Below, in pieces: positions 8,576-17,185 of a DNA stretch of 64,000 bases. Under the pieces are notes generated by a model. It was not told where the DNA came from, searched no databases, and saw only the letters and a list, made by a program, of their open reading frames with translations. The stretch comes from Nonlabens sp. Hel1_33_55 (lineage in GTDB: Bacteria; Bacteroidota; Bacteroidia; Flavobacteriales; Flavobacteriaceae), in contig NZ_LT627735.1 of NCBI RefSeq assembly GCF_900101765.1, positions 1,364,001 to 1,428,000 on the forward strand, read 5' to 3'. The position numbers and the translations under genes are program-made. Within the stretch, counting starts at the first letter, position 1, and each line of letters begins with the position of its first letter.

Positions 8576-9547
8576 ATGAACATTTATCAAATGAATCACC
8601 TCGCACTCGCAAAGAATTTGATGGTCGTAATAGGACTATTGGCCATTTATTCCTGCAAGGATCGCAGTCCGCAAAATGTATTTGAGCCCAATCCAGTGAT
8701 TGCTGTAAATGATCAAGTCATTGCTAATCCTATATATAATGACTCTATCATTTATTACAACGACTTCAAATCCAGCTACGTTGACCAGCGCAATGTAGAA
8801 GTATGGTTGCCTGCCGGCTATCCTAAAAAGGACGTGAGCTACCAGGTTCTTTATATGCACGACGGCCAGAATGTCTTCAATAAAGAAACGTCCAGCTACG
8901 GCACTTCTTGGGAGATCGATGAGAAGATGGATTCCCTATTGACGGCTGGTGCTATATCGCCTACCATTGTTGTGAACTCATGGAATACGGGAAAGAAACG
9001 GTTCAGCGAGTACATGCCTCAAATGCCCGATGATGCGGTTGAGTCAGCTTTCGCGAAAGCGCAATTAAAAGAAAATACAGGATACGACAGGTTGTATAGC
9101 GACGACTATCTAAAGTTCATGACGGCAGAATTGAAACCATTCATAGATCAAAACTACCAGACTTCTACCTTGCGGGAAGACACTTTTGTCATGGGCGCGT
9201 CCATGGGCGGTTTGATCTCAATGTATGCACTTATGGAGTATCCAGAGATTTTTGGAGGTGCTGGATGTTTGAGCACTCACTTTCCAATTCCAGTTTTAGG
9301 AGAAGCCATGATGCAGGATATCCCTAACCGCATTCCAGATCCTAAAACGCACAAGTTCTATTTTGATTATGGAACCTTAACGCTAGACGCAGCCTATGAA
9401 CCTCATCAAAACCGAGTGGATCAAATGTTCAAAGAAGCTGGATACAATCAATCCAACTACAGATCCATAAAGTTTGAGGGCCATGAACACAGTGAGAAAT
9501 TCTGGAATCAGCGAGTGGCAACACCGCTGGTGTTTCTATTGAAATGA
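8576..9547 (+). CDS. Secreted esterase/alpha-beta hydrolase (esterase D-like), lipoprotein
   Basis: A lipoprotein signal with lipobox AIYSC precedes a ~290-residue alpha/beta hydrolase domain of the putative-esterase family (esterase D, enterochelin esterase, mycolyl transferase). Seen in order are VEVWLPAGY, VLYMHDGQNVF, the nucleophile elbow GASMGGL (Ser), a FYFDYGT region likely near the acid residue, and FEGHEHSEKFW, whose His would complete the triad. The family hydrolyses carboxyl esters, siderophore esters or glycoside esters; the substrate here is unknown. The ATG at 8576 is used, and one at 8591 is equally plausible. TATATTTG at 8551-8558 is a likely promoter box. A palindrome copy is embedded (9046). 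Confidence 0.8.
   Translation: MNIYQMNHLALAKNLMVVIGLLAIYSCKDRSPQNVFEPNPVIAVNDQVIANPIYNDSIIYYNDFKSSYVDQRNVEVWLPAGYPKKDVSYQVLYMHDGQNVFNKETSSYGTSWEIDEKMDSLLTAGAISPTIVVNSWNTGKKRFSEYMPQMPDDAVESAFAKAQLKENTGYDRLYSDDYLKFMTAELKPFIDQNYQTSTLREDTFVMGASMGGLISMYALMEYPEIFGGAGCLSTHFPIPVLGEAMMQDIPNRIPDPKTHKFYFDYGTLTLDAAYEPHQNRVDQMFKEAGYNQSNYRSIKFEGHEHSEKFWNQRVATPLVFLLK
9046..9061. repeat. Highly iterated palindrome, copy 3 of 16 (coding)
   Basis: AGCTTTCGCGAAAGCG, the 14-bp core with one end mismatch, inside the esterase gene and read as SAFAKAQ between two conserved blocks. Confidence 0.93.
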
Positions 9548-11509
9548 TTACAAGTTCACTCGCAGTCCTAATTTGTAATTGCGACCACGTGTCTGGAAAC
9601 CGTAAAGTTCTGTAAAGTCCTCGTTGAACAAATTAGATACACCAGCAAAAAAGGTCAAATCCTTATTCTTCAATTTATAGGTGGCATCAATATCCACCAA
9701 CTGATAAGCATCCAGTGTAACCGATTCCGTAACGAAAGTCGTGTTATTGAAAAAGGCATCCTGTCGTGGATCGTTGTATTGATATCTCAACGTCACATAC
9801 GTGCGATCCATCACTAGCGAGCGTATGGAAGCATTGACTTTTTGTTTTGGAACTCTTGAGATCACAAGATCATCAGTCCGGTCTGCGAAAGAGTAATTGG
9901 CTTGCACATCAATCCTCTCGTTAATACTGGTCTTTAAACTAGCTTCAAAACCGAACACTTGTGTGTTGATATCAGCATTAGCATAGGAACCTGCAAAAGT
10001 CACTGGATCGCTTATAAAAATCACTTCGTTTTCTGACCTACGGTCAAAAACACTCACGGTTAAACTAGTCTTGTTCATAAACCACTCTGCTCCTACTTCT
10101 CTAGTTGTGTTGGTTTCTGGCTGTAGATCTGGATTACCTAGATTGAAGCTTCGATCAAATAGTTGATACAGCGATGGCGTGATGTAAGCCGTGCTATAAC
10201 TACCGTAAACTTTCAAAACTGATTCTTCAAGATCAAAATCCACTGACGGATTCACACTATACACAAACTCACTATCATAATCGCTGTGAATATTGTAACG
10301 TATTCCTGTATTGAGATTCAAGCCAAAACTACTTTCATAAACTACGTTCACATAAGGATCATAGATCTGAAAATTGGTATCGTCCTCGTTTGCTGTTTCT
10401 TCAAAATTAGTTCCATCAAATGGCACTGACTCACTTTCAAAACTATCGGTTCTAAAATTGAATCCTAGAATTGTCTTTAATTCATGAGCACCATCTGCAG
10501 ATAAGTTAAAGGCATACTTGTTATATAGGTCCAGCGAATATCCATCTGCATTGAATATAGTAGGCGAGCCACTACGTGTATCTCTTCTCGTATGAGTGCT
10601 CACATCATTGTACACAATGGATCCTTTATCAGAGTAATTGTATTCTGCATTGGTTCCCCAACGTATTTGTCTGCTGTAAGTTTCATTATCTGCGTCTGTG
10701 AAATCAAAGTTGTCAAATTCAGCTTTGTATTCATCAAAGGAAACGTAGCTCGTCAACTTGAAATTATTCTGATTATCGTATCCTATTCTTCCCAATCCAT
10801 TCACCCGGTTGAATTTATCTGCTCTAGCATCACTACCATCTAGAGGTTCCACGGCACTCAATCCATAAGTGTATTGATGATGAAATCCTGCCGCATAAGT
10901 CAAACCATTATTCAATCTACCACTAGCATTGATGGAGTTGGTAATCTCATCAGGACTAAACTCTTGATCCTCAGCACTGGAGTTGGTACCCACGAATGAA
11001 CCAACCGATATTCGCAATTTTTTTCTCGCAGCTTCCTTCAGCTTAATATTGATGACCGCTGTACTGGCATTTGCTCCATAAAGTGTGCTCGATGCACCTT
11101 TTAAAATTTCAATTTCCTCAATCTGACCCAAGTCAACTAATCGCAAATCAAAATCACTGGCAATCAAACTAGGATCGTTTACTTGAGCGCCATCGATAAG
11201 AAAAGATACTTGTCGATTGTTCCCACCACGAATAAAGTAGGATAAGTTCTGACCGGTATTACTACGCGCACCATTGATCTCAATACCTGCATATTGGTTC
11301 AAAAGATCGGCAAGGCTGGAGGCGCTTTGCTTTTCAATATCTGCTTGTGTGATTTTGATAACGGGTTTACCGCTGTCCTTACGATCCTGTTCAAATTTGG
11401 AAGCTGAGGTTACCGTTACCTTTTCCAATCTTGTGGTAGTGGTATCAATTTGTGCGGTTACAACTAGACTTGAAGCAAGTGAAAATGCTACTAAAAAATA
11501 TTTGATCAT
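9548..11509 (-). CDS. btuB: TonB-dependent outer-membrane receptor, vitamin B12 (BtuB-like)
   Basis: This 653-residue outer-membrane receptor has a signal peptide ending near VVTAQ, then a TonB-box-like segment (RLEKVTVTSAS). The plug domain covers about residues 40-160 (VIKITQADIEKQSASSLADLL, FLIDGAQVND, EEIEILKGASSTLYGANA), followed by a ~490-residue beta barrel ending in an aromatic-poor strand (RNYKLGLRVNL). Assignment to cobalamin rather than iron rests on context: a cobalamin riboswitch heads the transcript and the divergent genes encode a BtuFCD-type importer. It moves corrinoids across the outer membrane using TonB energy. Expression should fall when adenosylcobalamin is plentiful. 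Confidence 0.88.
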   Translation of the reverse strand: MIKYFLVAFSLASSLVVTAQIDTTTTRLEKVTVTSASKFEQDRKDSGKPVIKITQADIEKQSASSLADLLNQYAGIEINGARSNTGQNLSYFIRGGNNRQVSFLIDGAQVNDPSLIASDFDLRLVDLGQIEEIEILKGASSTLYGANASTAVINIKLKEAARKKLRISVGSFVGTNSSAEDQEFSPDEITNSINASGRLNNGLTYAAGFHHQYTYGLSAVEPLDGSDARADKFNRVNGLGRIGYDNQNNFKLTSYVSFDEYKAEFDNFDFTDADNETYSRQIRWGTNAEYNYSDKGSIVYNDVSTHTRRDTRSGSPTIFNADGYSLDLYNKYAFNLSADGAHELKTILGFNFRTDSFESESVPFDGTNFEETANEDDTNFQIYDPYVNVVYESSFGLNLNTGIRYNIHSDYDSEFVYSVNPSVDFDLEESVLKVYGSYSTAYITPSLYQLFDRSFNLGNPDLQPETNTTREVGAEWFMNKTSLTVSVFDRRSENEVIFISDPVTFAGSYANADINTQVFGFEASLKTSINERIDVQANYSFADRTDDLVISRVPKQKVNASIRSLVMDRTYVTLRYQYNDPRQDAFFNNTTFVTESVTLDAYQLVDIDATYKLKNKDLTFFAGVSNLFNEDFTELYGFQTRGRNYKLGLRVNL

Positions 11510-11527
11510 CGATCTCTTTTAAGATCG
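11510..11527 (-). promoter_or_regulatory. Hairpin abutting the btuB start codon
   Basis: Read on the minus strand, CGATCT-TAAAAG-AGATCG forms a 6-bp stem ending on the base before the ATG. It could form the translational expression platform of the riboswitch by masking the initiation region. This is inference from position only. Confidence 0.45.
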
Positions 11528-11643
11528 GGAACACGTGAAGATGGCTTGATAACGCAGCCAATAAGCCGCATTCTCATAACAAGATTTATTAAAAACCTAT
11601 CCATCGCACACCTCTATCCCGAAGGTTTACAATTCAAATTTGT

Positions 11644-11876
11644 TATGGCAGGTCTCCTGACTTGAATATCTCATGGCCTTCCCGATTGCTCAGTGACGTG
11701 TCATGAAATCCCAATTTCTTGGGCTGCGCAGGTAGCACAGATTCTTTACAGTTGCGGGAACAGTTCTGGAGTTGCACCAGATTCCCTTTTAATACGCTTT
11801 CGCGAAAGCGGAACTACTCATAATAATTTTGCAACCAACGAGGTTGCTGAGCAGTGCCGAAGCAAAAACATAACCT
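11644..11876 (-). promoter_or_regulatory. Cobalamin riboswitch controlling btuB
   Basis: The minus strand carries the diagnostic conserved blocks in order: AAAAGGGAATCTGGTGCAA, then CCCGCAACTGTAA, then the B12-box equivalent AAGTCAGGAGACCTGCC near 11647-11663, with CACTGAG and CGGGAAGGCC between them. The 5' arm before AAAAGGGAA is long and holds two extra hairpins: GCAACC/GGTTGC (11831-11847) and the genome-wide 16-bp palindrome (11795-11810). The boundaries are approximate. Adenosylcobalamin binding would reduce expression of the receptor downstream. Confidence 0.93.
11795..11810. repeat. Highly iterated palindrome, copy 4 of 16 (within riboswitch leader)
   Basis: Perfect CGCTTTCGCGAAAGCG located in the 5' arm of the cobalamin riboswitch, immediately before the conserved AAAAGGGAA block on the minus strand. 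Confidence 0.95.
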
Positions 11877-11887
11877 ATAACTAGCCG

Positions 11888-11895
11888 CAAATGTA
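11888..11895 (-). promoter_or_regulatory. -7 box of the btuB/riboswitch transcript
   Basis: TACATTTG on the minus strand matches TAnnTTTG exactly and lies just upstream of the riboswitch. No TTG at the ideal distance was found (nearest is 23 bases upstream). Confidence 0.6.
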
Positions 11896-11980
11896 ACTAC
11901 ATTAAATGGACTGCTCACCAATGTTTAGCATATTGATAATTGTGGATTGATTCCATGGAATAATTCTATTTTTGGCGTCT

Positions 11981-13102
11981 ATGGACAAATGGACATTTCT
12001 CGCCTGCTCGATTTTTATAAGTTTCTTCCTCTCGTGTAAAAACGAAAATCCAGCTGATTCAAGTACAGAAATCAGAGTCACAGACACTCTAGAAGTCAAG
12101 TATGCCAAAGGTTTTGACTTGAAGACTATTGATGGTGGCTACCGTTTGACCATCAATAATCCATGGCCCAGCTCTACAGATACGCTGCAATTGGATTTCC
12201 ATCGTATCGCAAATATTGGCGATGTAAATATTCCGATCAAAAAATTAATAGCCACATCCACGACACATATACCGCCACTTGTTTTATTGCAAGAAACAGA
12301 AAAACTCATAGGGTTTCCAGATACTGATTACATAAGCTCGCCAGAAATGCGCAAACATATTGACGCAGGCGATGTGGAAGATCTAGGTGCTAATGAAGAG
12401 GTGAATCTGGAACGCACGATTGCACTAGTTCCAGATCTTGTCATAGGCTACGGCATCGATGCAGACAATCCAACTTATGAACGCATGATGTATGCTGGCA
12501 TTCCTGTTCTTTACAATGGCGACTGGACCGAGCAACATCCGCTAGGACGAGCGGAATGGATCAAGGTTTTTGGGATTTTGTTTGATAAGGAAAAGGAAGC
12601 ATTTGATATTTTCAACCAGATTGAAGCCGATTATCTAGCTGCCAAAGCCAGCGTTAAAGAACTTGAAAAACCCACCGTCATTGCTGGTGCCACCTGGAAA
12701 GACGTGTGGTATTTACCATATGGAAACTCCTGGCAAGGTCGCTTGATTGAAGATGCTGGCGGCTCTTACATTTATAAAGAAACCCAAGGATCTGGATCAT
12801 TATCATACAGCATGGAAACCGTATTGAAAGATGCACAAACAGCCGATTACTGGATCGCACCTAGTCAATACACATCCTACTCTCAAATGCTAGCCGATAA
12901 TAAATCTTACGAACTTTTCCAGGCATTTGAAGAGAAGAAATTATACACGTTTGCCTTGCGACAAGGCGCGACTGGCGGTGTTATTTATTATGAATCTGCA
13001 GCCATGCGACCAGATCTTGTATTGCAGGATTTGATTACCATCTTTCATTCTGAACCTGGTGAAAACCGAGAACTCCACTTCTTTGATCCATTAACTGATT
13101 GA
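11981..13102 (+). CDS. btuF: Cobalamin-type ABC transporter substrate-binding lipoprotein
   Basis: This 373-residue lipoprotein (lipobox FFLSC, Cys about 19) belongs to the helical-backbone metal/B12 receptor family of periplasmic binding proteins. Its mature part has the two-lobe layout, with IKKLIATSTTHIPPLVLLQ, then GANEEVNLERTIALVPDLVIGYG, then AGATWKDVWYLPYGNSWQGRLIEDAGG. It would hand a corrinoid (or possibly a ferric siderophore) to BtuC. Context favours B12. The ATG at 11981 is used. TATTTTTG at 11967-11974 is a good -7 box so close that the mRNA may be leaderless or nearly so. The stop overlaps the btuC start by four bases. Confidence 0.85.
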   Translation: MDKWTFLACSIFISFFLSCKNENPADSSTEIRVTDTLEVKYAKGFDLKTIDGGYRLTINNPWPSSTDTLQLDFHRIANIGDVNIPIKKLIATSTTHIPPLVLLQETEKLIGFPDTDYISSPEMRKHIDAGDVEDLGANEEVNLERTIALVPDLVIGYGIDADNPTYERMMYAGIPVLYNGDWTEQHPLGRAEWIKVFGILFDKEKEAFDIFNQIEADYLAAKASVKELEKPTVIAGATWKDVWYLPYGNSWQGRLIEDAGGSYIYKETQGSGSLSYSMETVLKDAQTADYWIAPSQYTSYSQMLADNKSYELFQAFEEKKLYTFALRQGATGGVIYYESAAMRPDLVLQDLITIFHSEPGENRELHFFDPLTD

Positions 13103-14097
13103 AAACGTCCACCTACATAGTATTGATCGCTCTGCTCCTGCTATTGTTTATAGCGGATATCGCTTTAGGATCTGTGTACATATCGCTTTCTGACATTTGG
13201 GATATTTTGATGGGCGCGCCAGACACTACAGATGAATATATCATCACACAGCTGCGATTACCTAGAGCGATCATGGCCGTACTTACTGGCGCAGGACTTG
13301 CCATCGCCGGTATGTTGATGCAGACATTGTTTAGGAATCCGCTGGCGGGACCTTTTGTGCTGGGAATTTCATCTGGTGCAGGGTTGGGCGTCGCAATTTC
13401 TATCATGGGCAGTTCCTTGTTGGGATTCTCATTGGTTTCTGGATTTGGGGTAATCGCCTCCAGTATTGCGGGAAGTTTGGCCGTTTTTTTGTTGATTATT
13501 TTGATCTCATTCCGTATCAAGGATACGATGGGATTGTTGATTATAGGTTTAATGGTTGGCAGCCTGAGTAGCGCTATCGTTGGTATTTTGCAATATTTTA
13601 GTCCCAGCGAGCAATTGCGACGTTATGTGTTTTGGGGTTTGGGAAGTTTAGGAAACCTCACCTGGAATGAGTTGGCGGTCATCGCCTTTCTTGTAGTGCT
13701 GTCGTTAGTGGCGCTATTACTCATCATCAAACCATTGGACGCATTACTACTGGGAGAAACTTATGCTCGCAGCCTAGGAATCAACATAACCAGAACACGC
13801 TGGATCATCATTTCCATTACCTGTATCCTGGCAGGCAGCATCACAGCATTTGCTGGACCCATAGCATTTATAGGCCTTGCCGTGCCGCATATCGCCAGAT
13901 TGATCTTGCCCAGTATGGATCATAAGAAGTTGATTCCGCTGGTGATCATCATCGGTGCATCGTTGTTACTTGCCTGTGACATGGTGGCTCAACTGCCATT
14001 CTCAAATTACTCGCTGCCCATCAACGCAGTCACATCGCTGGTAGGCGCACCACTCGTCATTTGGCTCATCGTCAAAAAAAGATACCTTAGATTCTGA
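13099..14097 (+). CDS. btuC: FecCD/BtuC-type ABC transporter permease
   Basis: A 332-residue, very hydrophobic permease with about ten membrane helices. FecCD-family marks are ITQLRLPRAIMAVLTGAGLAIAGMLMQTLFRNPLAGPFVLGISSG in pieces near residues 45-90, GLWG-like SLGNLTWNE, and GPIAFIGLAVPHIARL near 255-270, which is the cytoplasmic loop that contacts the ATPase. It starts with TTG overlapping the btuF stop (TTGA) and shares one base with btuD (TGATG), so the three genes are translationally coupled. Role: inner-membrane channel for corrinoid import. Confidence 0.92.
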   Translation: MKTSTYIVLIALLLLLFIADIALGSVYISLSDIWDILMGAPDTTDEYIITQLRLPRAIMAVLTGAGLAIAGMLMQTLFRNPLAGPFVLGISSGAGLGVAISIMGSSLLGFSLVSGFGVIASSIAGSLAVFLLIILISFRIKDTMGLLIIGLMVGSLSSAIVGILQYFSPSEQLRRYVFWGLGSLGNLTWNELAVIAFLVVLSLVALLLIIKPLDALLLGETYARSLGINITRTRWIIISITCILAGSITAFAGPIAFIGLAVPHIARLILPSMDHKKLIPLVIIIGASLLLACDMVAQLPFSNYSLPINAVTSLVGAPLVIWLIVKKRYLRF

Positions 14098-14867
14098 TGC
14101 TGGTTTTACAGGACATAAAAATAGGTTACGACAGCCAGACGCTTGCAAAATGTGTAGGTCATATCGCTTTCGCGAAAGCGAAATTCATAACCATCATAGG
14201 TGCAAATGGTACGGGCAAATCCACCTTGTTGAGATGCATGGCAAACGGTAGCCACTTACTGGATGGAAACGTCTCACTCAACGGCGCATCAATCACCGAA
14301 ATCAATCTGGAAGAACTCTCACAGCAAATCTCGATCCTGACCACAGACCGATCGATGAGCACGTCCATCACCGTACGCCAATTGCTGGAAATAAGCCGCG
14401 CGCCATATACCAACTTTCTTGGGAAACTCACACCAGCAGATCAATCAGTCATCGATCAAATCCTAACCGACTTTGAACTAACCGAACTGAAAGAAAGACA
14501 GCTTTCTACCTTGAGCGATGGGCAGTTGCAACGCGCACTTATAGCGAGAGCGTTAGTTCAAGAGACGGAATATATCCTAATGGACGAACCGTCGAGCCAT
14601 CTCGATATCCATCACAAAGCAGAACTATTGATACTGCTCAAAAAACACTGCAGGAACCATAATCGGACGATCATTTTTTCCTCACACGAGATTGCTATGG
14701 CAACGGTGCTGGCAGATCAAGTGGTATATTTTCATGAAGGATACATTCGGTTCAAAAGCATAAGGGAATTCAAGGAAAAGAACATTCTGGAACAAATGTT
14801 CCCATCACCGTTTTTGAAATGGGAGAATGGAAGTTATAGCATTAGTGAATCCACAGGCGAAATGTGA
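14097..14867 (+). CDS. btuD: ABC transporter ATP-binding protein, BtuD/FhuC-type
   Basis: This 256-residue ATPase has Walker A GANGTGKST (residues 35-43), a Q-loop near 85, the signature LSDGQLQRALIARAL, Walker B YILMDEPSSHLD and a switch His in IIFSSHEI. It powers the BtuC permease. A perfect copy of the 16-bp palindrome sits at codons 23-28 and is read as IAFAKA, just before the Walker A strand, at a position where the family varies. Last gene of the btuFCD operon. Confidence 0.92.
   Translation: MLVLQDIKIGYDSQTLAKCVGHIAFAKAKFITIIGANGTGKSTLLRCMANGSHLLDGNVSLNGASITEINLEELSQQISILTTDRSMSTSITVRQLLEISRAPYTNFLGKLTPADQSVIDQILTDFELTELKERQLSTLSDGQLQRALIARALVQETEYILMDEPSSHLDIHHKAELLILLKKHCRNHNRTIIFSSHEIAMATVLADQVVYFHEGYIRFKSIREFKEKNILEQMFPSPFLKWENGSYSISESTGEM
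14165..14180. repeat. Highly iterated palindrome, copy 5 of 16 (coding)
   Basis: Perfect CGCTTTCGCGAAAGCG inside btuD, read as AFAKA a few residues before the Walker A strand. Confidence 0.95.
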
Positions 14868-14934
14868 ATAACTGCCGCGATTCATTTTTAGATCGCCGGC
14901 TATGACTTTGTAACTTTACGATAAATCAAATTTT

Positions 14935-16392
14935 ATGACGGCAGATGTGTTTGCGGTGCTTTTGCTCATCGCAGGATTAGTGGTTGGAGCCTTAATAGGC
15001 TGGTTTTTTGCCAAGAGCAAATTTTCATCGCCATTGCAATTTCTAGAAACGGAGAAAGAAAGGCTATCGCTATTAGTTGAAGAAGGAAAGCAAGTCACCA
15101 GCGAGCGTGATCAATTGCGCAACGCACAAAGTGCGTTGAGTGCAGAAGTTTTTCAGAAAAAAGAAACTCTAGAAGAATTGCGTACGAGACTTTCCAAAAC
15201 GGAAGAAAACTACACAGAACTAAATCGAGAAAAGGAAAACCTGAGCGTCCAACTCGCCCAGATGCGCACCATCCACGAAAAGGCAGAAGAAAAATACTCC
15301 AACTCACAAGCGGAACTTGAAAAACTGAATGAGAAGTTTACCAAGGAGTTTGAAAATCTTGCGAATAAAATTCTGGATGAGAAAAGCACCAAGTTCACGA
15401 CTCAAAATAAAGTGAATATCGAGCAGATCTTGAATCCGCTGCAGGAGAAAATCAAGAACTTTGAAAAGCGTGTTGAGGACACACATAAAGATACCATCGA
15501 TCGTCAGAGTTCCCTGCGCCAGCAAATTATAGGCTTAAAGGAACTCAATGAGCAAATGAGTAAGGATGCCAGCAACCTTACCAAAGCCTTAAAAGGAGAT
15601 TCTAAAATGAGAGGTAATTGGGGTGAGCTTGTTCTTGAACGTGTACTATCAAAATCTGGACTTGAAAAAGGATCAGAATATGAGGTGCAACAAAGCGTTA
15701 GAACAGAAGATGGCAAGACGTATTTTCCAGATGTGGTTATTCATCTTCCTGGCGGTAATAAAATGGTGATTGACTCTAAGGTTTCCCTCAATGCTTATGA
15801 GCGCTGGGTAAATGAAGAAGATGAAGATCTGCAGAATCAATATTTAAAAGCGCACGTGAACGCTTTGCGTAAACACGTTAGCGATTTATCTGCTAAAAAT
15901 TATCATGAGCTCTACTCCATCGATAGTCCAGATTTTGTATTGTTGTTTGTACCTATTGAACCAGCTTTTGCAGCAGCCCTTAATGCAGACAACAATGTCT
16001 ATACAGACGCTTTTGACAAAAATATTGTGATTGTCACTCCTACTACATTATTGGCGACTTTGCGTACCATTGATACCATGTGGCAAAATGAAAAGCAGCA
16101 AAAGAATGCGTTAGACATTGCTAAAGCCGCAGGGTCGCTTTACGATAAATTTGTCGGCCTTTCTGATGATCTTATCAAAGTGGGCGCGCAGCTCGACACA
16201 GTAAAGAAATCATATTCTGCTAGTATGAATAAATTGACTGAAGGTTCTGGAAACCTGATAGGTCGTGTAGAACGTCTCAAAAAATTGGGAGCCAAAGCCA
16301 ATAAATCCATCAATGAAAAGCTCGTACGTCGTGCCGTTGACAACGATCCCGATTATTTGGAATTGGATGCAGCTGATGATAGTGAAGAGTAG
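14935..16392 (+). CDS. rmuC: DNA recombination protein RmuC
   Basis: A 485-residue protein with an N-terminal membrane anchor (about residues 5-25), a long coiled coil (about 35-200, rich in E, K, L and Q) and a C-terminal RmuC nuclease-like domain. Marks of the domain are GNWGELVLERVLSKSGLEKG, VIDSKVSLNAYERW, PDFVLLFVPIEPAFAAAL and VTPTTLLATLRTIDTMW. RmuC limits DNA inversions at repeats in E. coli, and the domain is related to PD-(D/E)XK nucleases. It stands alone, between the B12 operon and the SatD-like operon. Confidence 0.95.
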   Translation: MTADVFAVLLLIAGLVVGALIGWFFAKSKFSSPLQFLETEKERLSLLVEEGKQVTSERDQLRNAQSALSAEVFQKKETLEELRTRLSKTEENYTELNREKENLSVQLAQMRTIHEKAEEKYSNSQAELEKLNEKFTKEFENLANKILDEKSTKFTTQNKVNIEQILNPLQEKIKNFEKRVEDTHKDTIDRQSSLRQQIIGLKELNEQMSKDASNLTKALKGDSKMRGNWGELVLERVLSKSGLEKGSEYEVQQSVRTEDGKTYFPDVVIHLPGGNKMVIDSKVSLNAYERWVNEEDEDLQNQYLKAHVNALRKHVSDLSAKNYHELYSIDSPDFVLLFVPIEPAFAAALNADNNVYTDAFDKNIVIVTPTTLLATLRTIDTMWQNEKQQKNALDIAKAAGSLYDKFVGLSDDLIKVGAQLDTVKKSYSASMNKLTEGSGNLIGRVERLKKLGAKANKSINEKLVRRAVDNDPDYLELDAADDSEE

Positions 16393-16422
16393 ACTTTTAT
16401 AAGTACACCTCTAGCAGATTAT

Positions 16423-16554
16423 ATTACACTTTTAGGTAATATTCTGTATTATTACGCATTTACGTAATATTTTTAATTATTACGCTTTTATGTAATAATA
16501 TGCTTTTATTACACATTTATGTAATATATTTGAATTATTACATAATTACGTAAT
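16423..16554. repeat. Five-copy array of 18-bp palindromes (operator-like) upstream of satD-like gene
   Basis: Five imperfect palindromes of form ATTAC-N8-GTAAT start at 16423, 16451, 16479, 16508 and 16537. The spacing is 28, 28, 29 and 29 bases, with 10-11-base AT-rich spacers. The inner eight bases are also mostly conserved (for example GCATTTAC, GCTTTTAT, ACATTTAT). The last copy ends four bases before the ATG of the SatD-like gene, and the array fills most of the gap after rmuC. This looks like a multi-site operator for a dimeric regulator. Confidence 0.85.
16525..16532 (+). promoter_or_regulatory. Probable -7 box of the satD-like operon, between operators 4 and 5
   Basis: TATATTTG matches TAnnTTTG exactly. 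It starts on the last base of palindrome 4 and ends five bases before palindrome 5, so a protein bound at either site would block RNA polymerase. No TTG was found at the ideal distance upstream. Confidence 0.55.
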
Positions 16555-16558
16555 ACCT

Positions 16559-17185
16559 ATGCAAGTAGTTATAGCCGGCGATATCATCAATTCCCAAAAG
16601 CACGATCCAGATAAATATCTGTCCGTGTTAAAGGATATCTTGAGCGCGTATTCCACAGAAGGAATGTATCAAATTTATAGAGGCGATAGCTTTCAGGCAA
16701 AGTTGAACCAGCCTGAGCAAGGCCTACTCACATCCATCAAATTAAAAGCTGCATTAAAAAGGTTTGAGAAGCTAGACGTTAGAATCGCTATAGGCATAGG
16801 AAACATTCAAATCGCAGAAAACAATATTGCCATATCTACCGGTAGCGCATTGACCCGATCTGGAGAACTGCTGGACTCCCTAAAGAAAAAGGGACAAAAC
16901 ATCATGGTGCGATCAGATCATCAGCTAGATAAGTATATGAACACCGCATTGAAAATGGCAATGCTTTATATGGATGACTGGACAGAGAATGCCGCGGCAA
17001 TAGTCTACGAACAATTAAGTCATCCAGAATGGACTCAAGAAGAACTAGGGAAAAAACTAGGCATTCAACAGGCAACGGCAAGCCGTAGACTTACTCGTGC
17101 CAACTGGCATGAAACACAGGAGCTATCACAATTATTTGAACAATACTATAACGACGTAAGCAATGGCGCTAGCACTACTATTTAG
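16559..17185 (+). CDS. SatD-family protein with C-terminal helix-turn-helix
   Basis: A 208-residue soluble protein resembling the SatD family (named after the streptococcal sat operon; biochemical role unclear). The N-terminal domain has an ordered set of landmarks reminiscent of class III nucleotide cyclases: VVIAGDI with Asp8, YRGDSF with Asp43, VRIAIGIG (74-81) and a GSALTRSGELLDSL helix. The C-terminal ~50 residues (from about 158, EELGKKLGIQQATASRRL) are a clear helix-turn-helix. The start ATG lies four bases after the palindrome array, so autoregulation is likely. It overlaps the DUF3307 gene by 23 bases. The cyclase resemblance is my inference, not a family annotation. Confidence 0.7.
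   Translation: MQVVIAGDIINSQKHDPDKYLSVLKDILSAYSTEGMYQIYRGDSFQAKLNQPEQGLLTSIKLKAALKRFEKLDVRIAIGIGNIQIAENNIAISTGSALTRSGELLDSLKKKGQNIMVRSDHQLDKYMNTALKMAMLYMDDWTENAAAIVYEQLSHPEWTQEELGKKLGIQQATASRRLTRANWHETQELSQLFEQYYNDVSNGASTTI

Noticed and set aside
16423..16554. The repeat array as a small CRISPR
   Set aside because: Repeats are 18 bp palindromes with 10-11-bp spacers, far too short, and no cas genes are near; position and promoter overlap point to operators.
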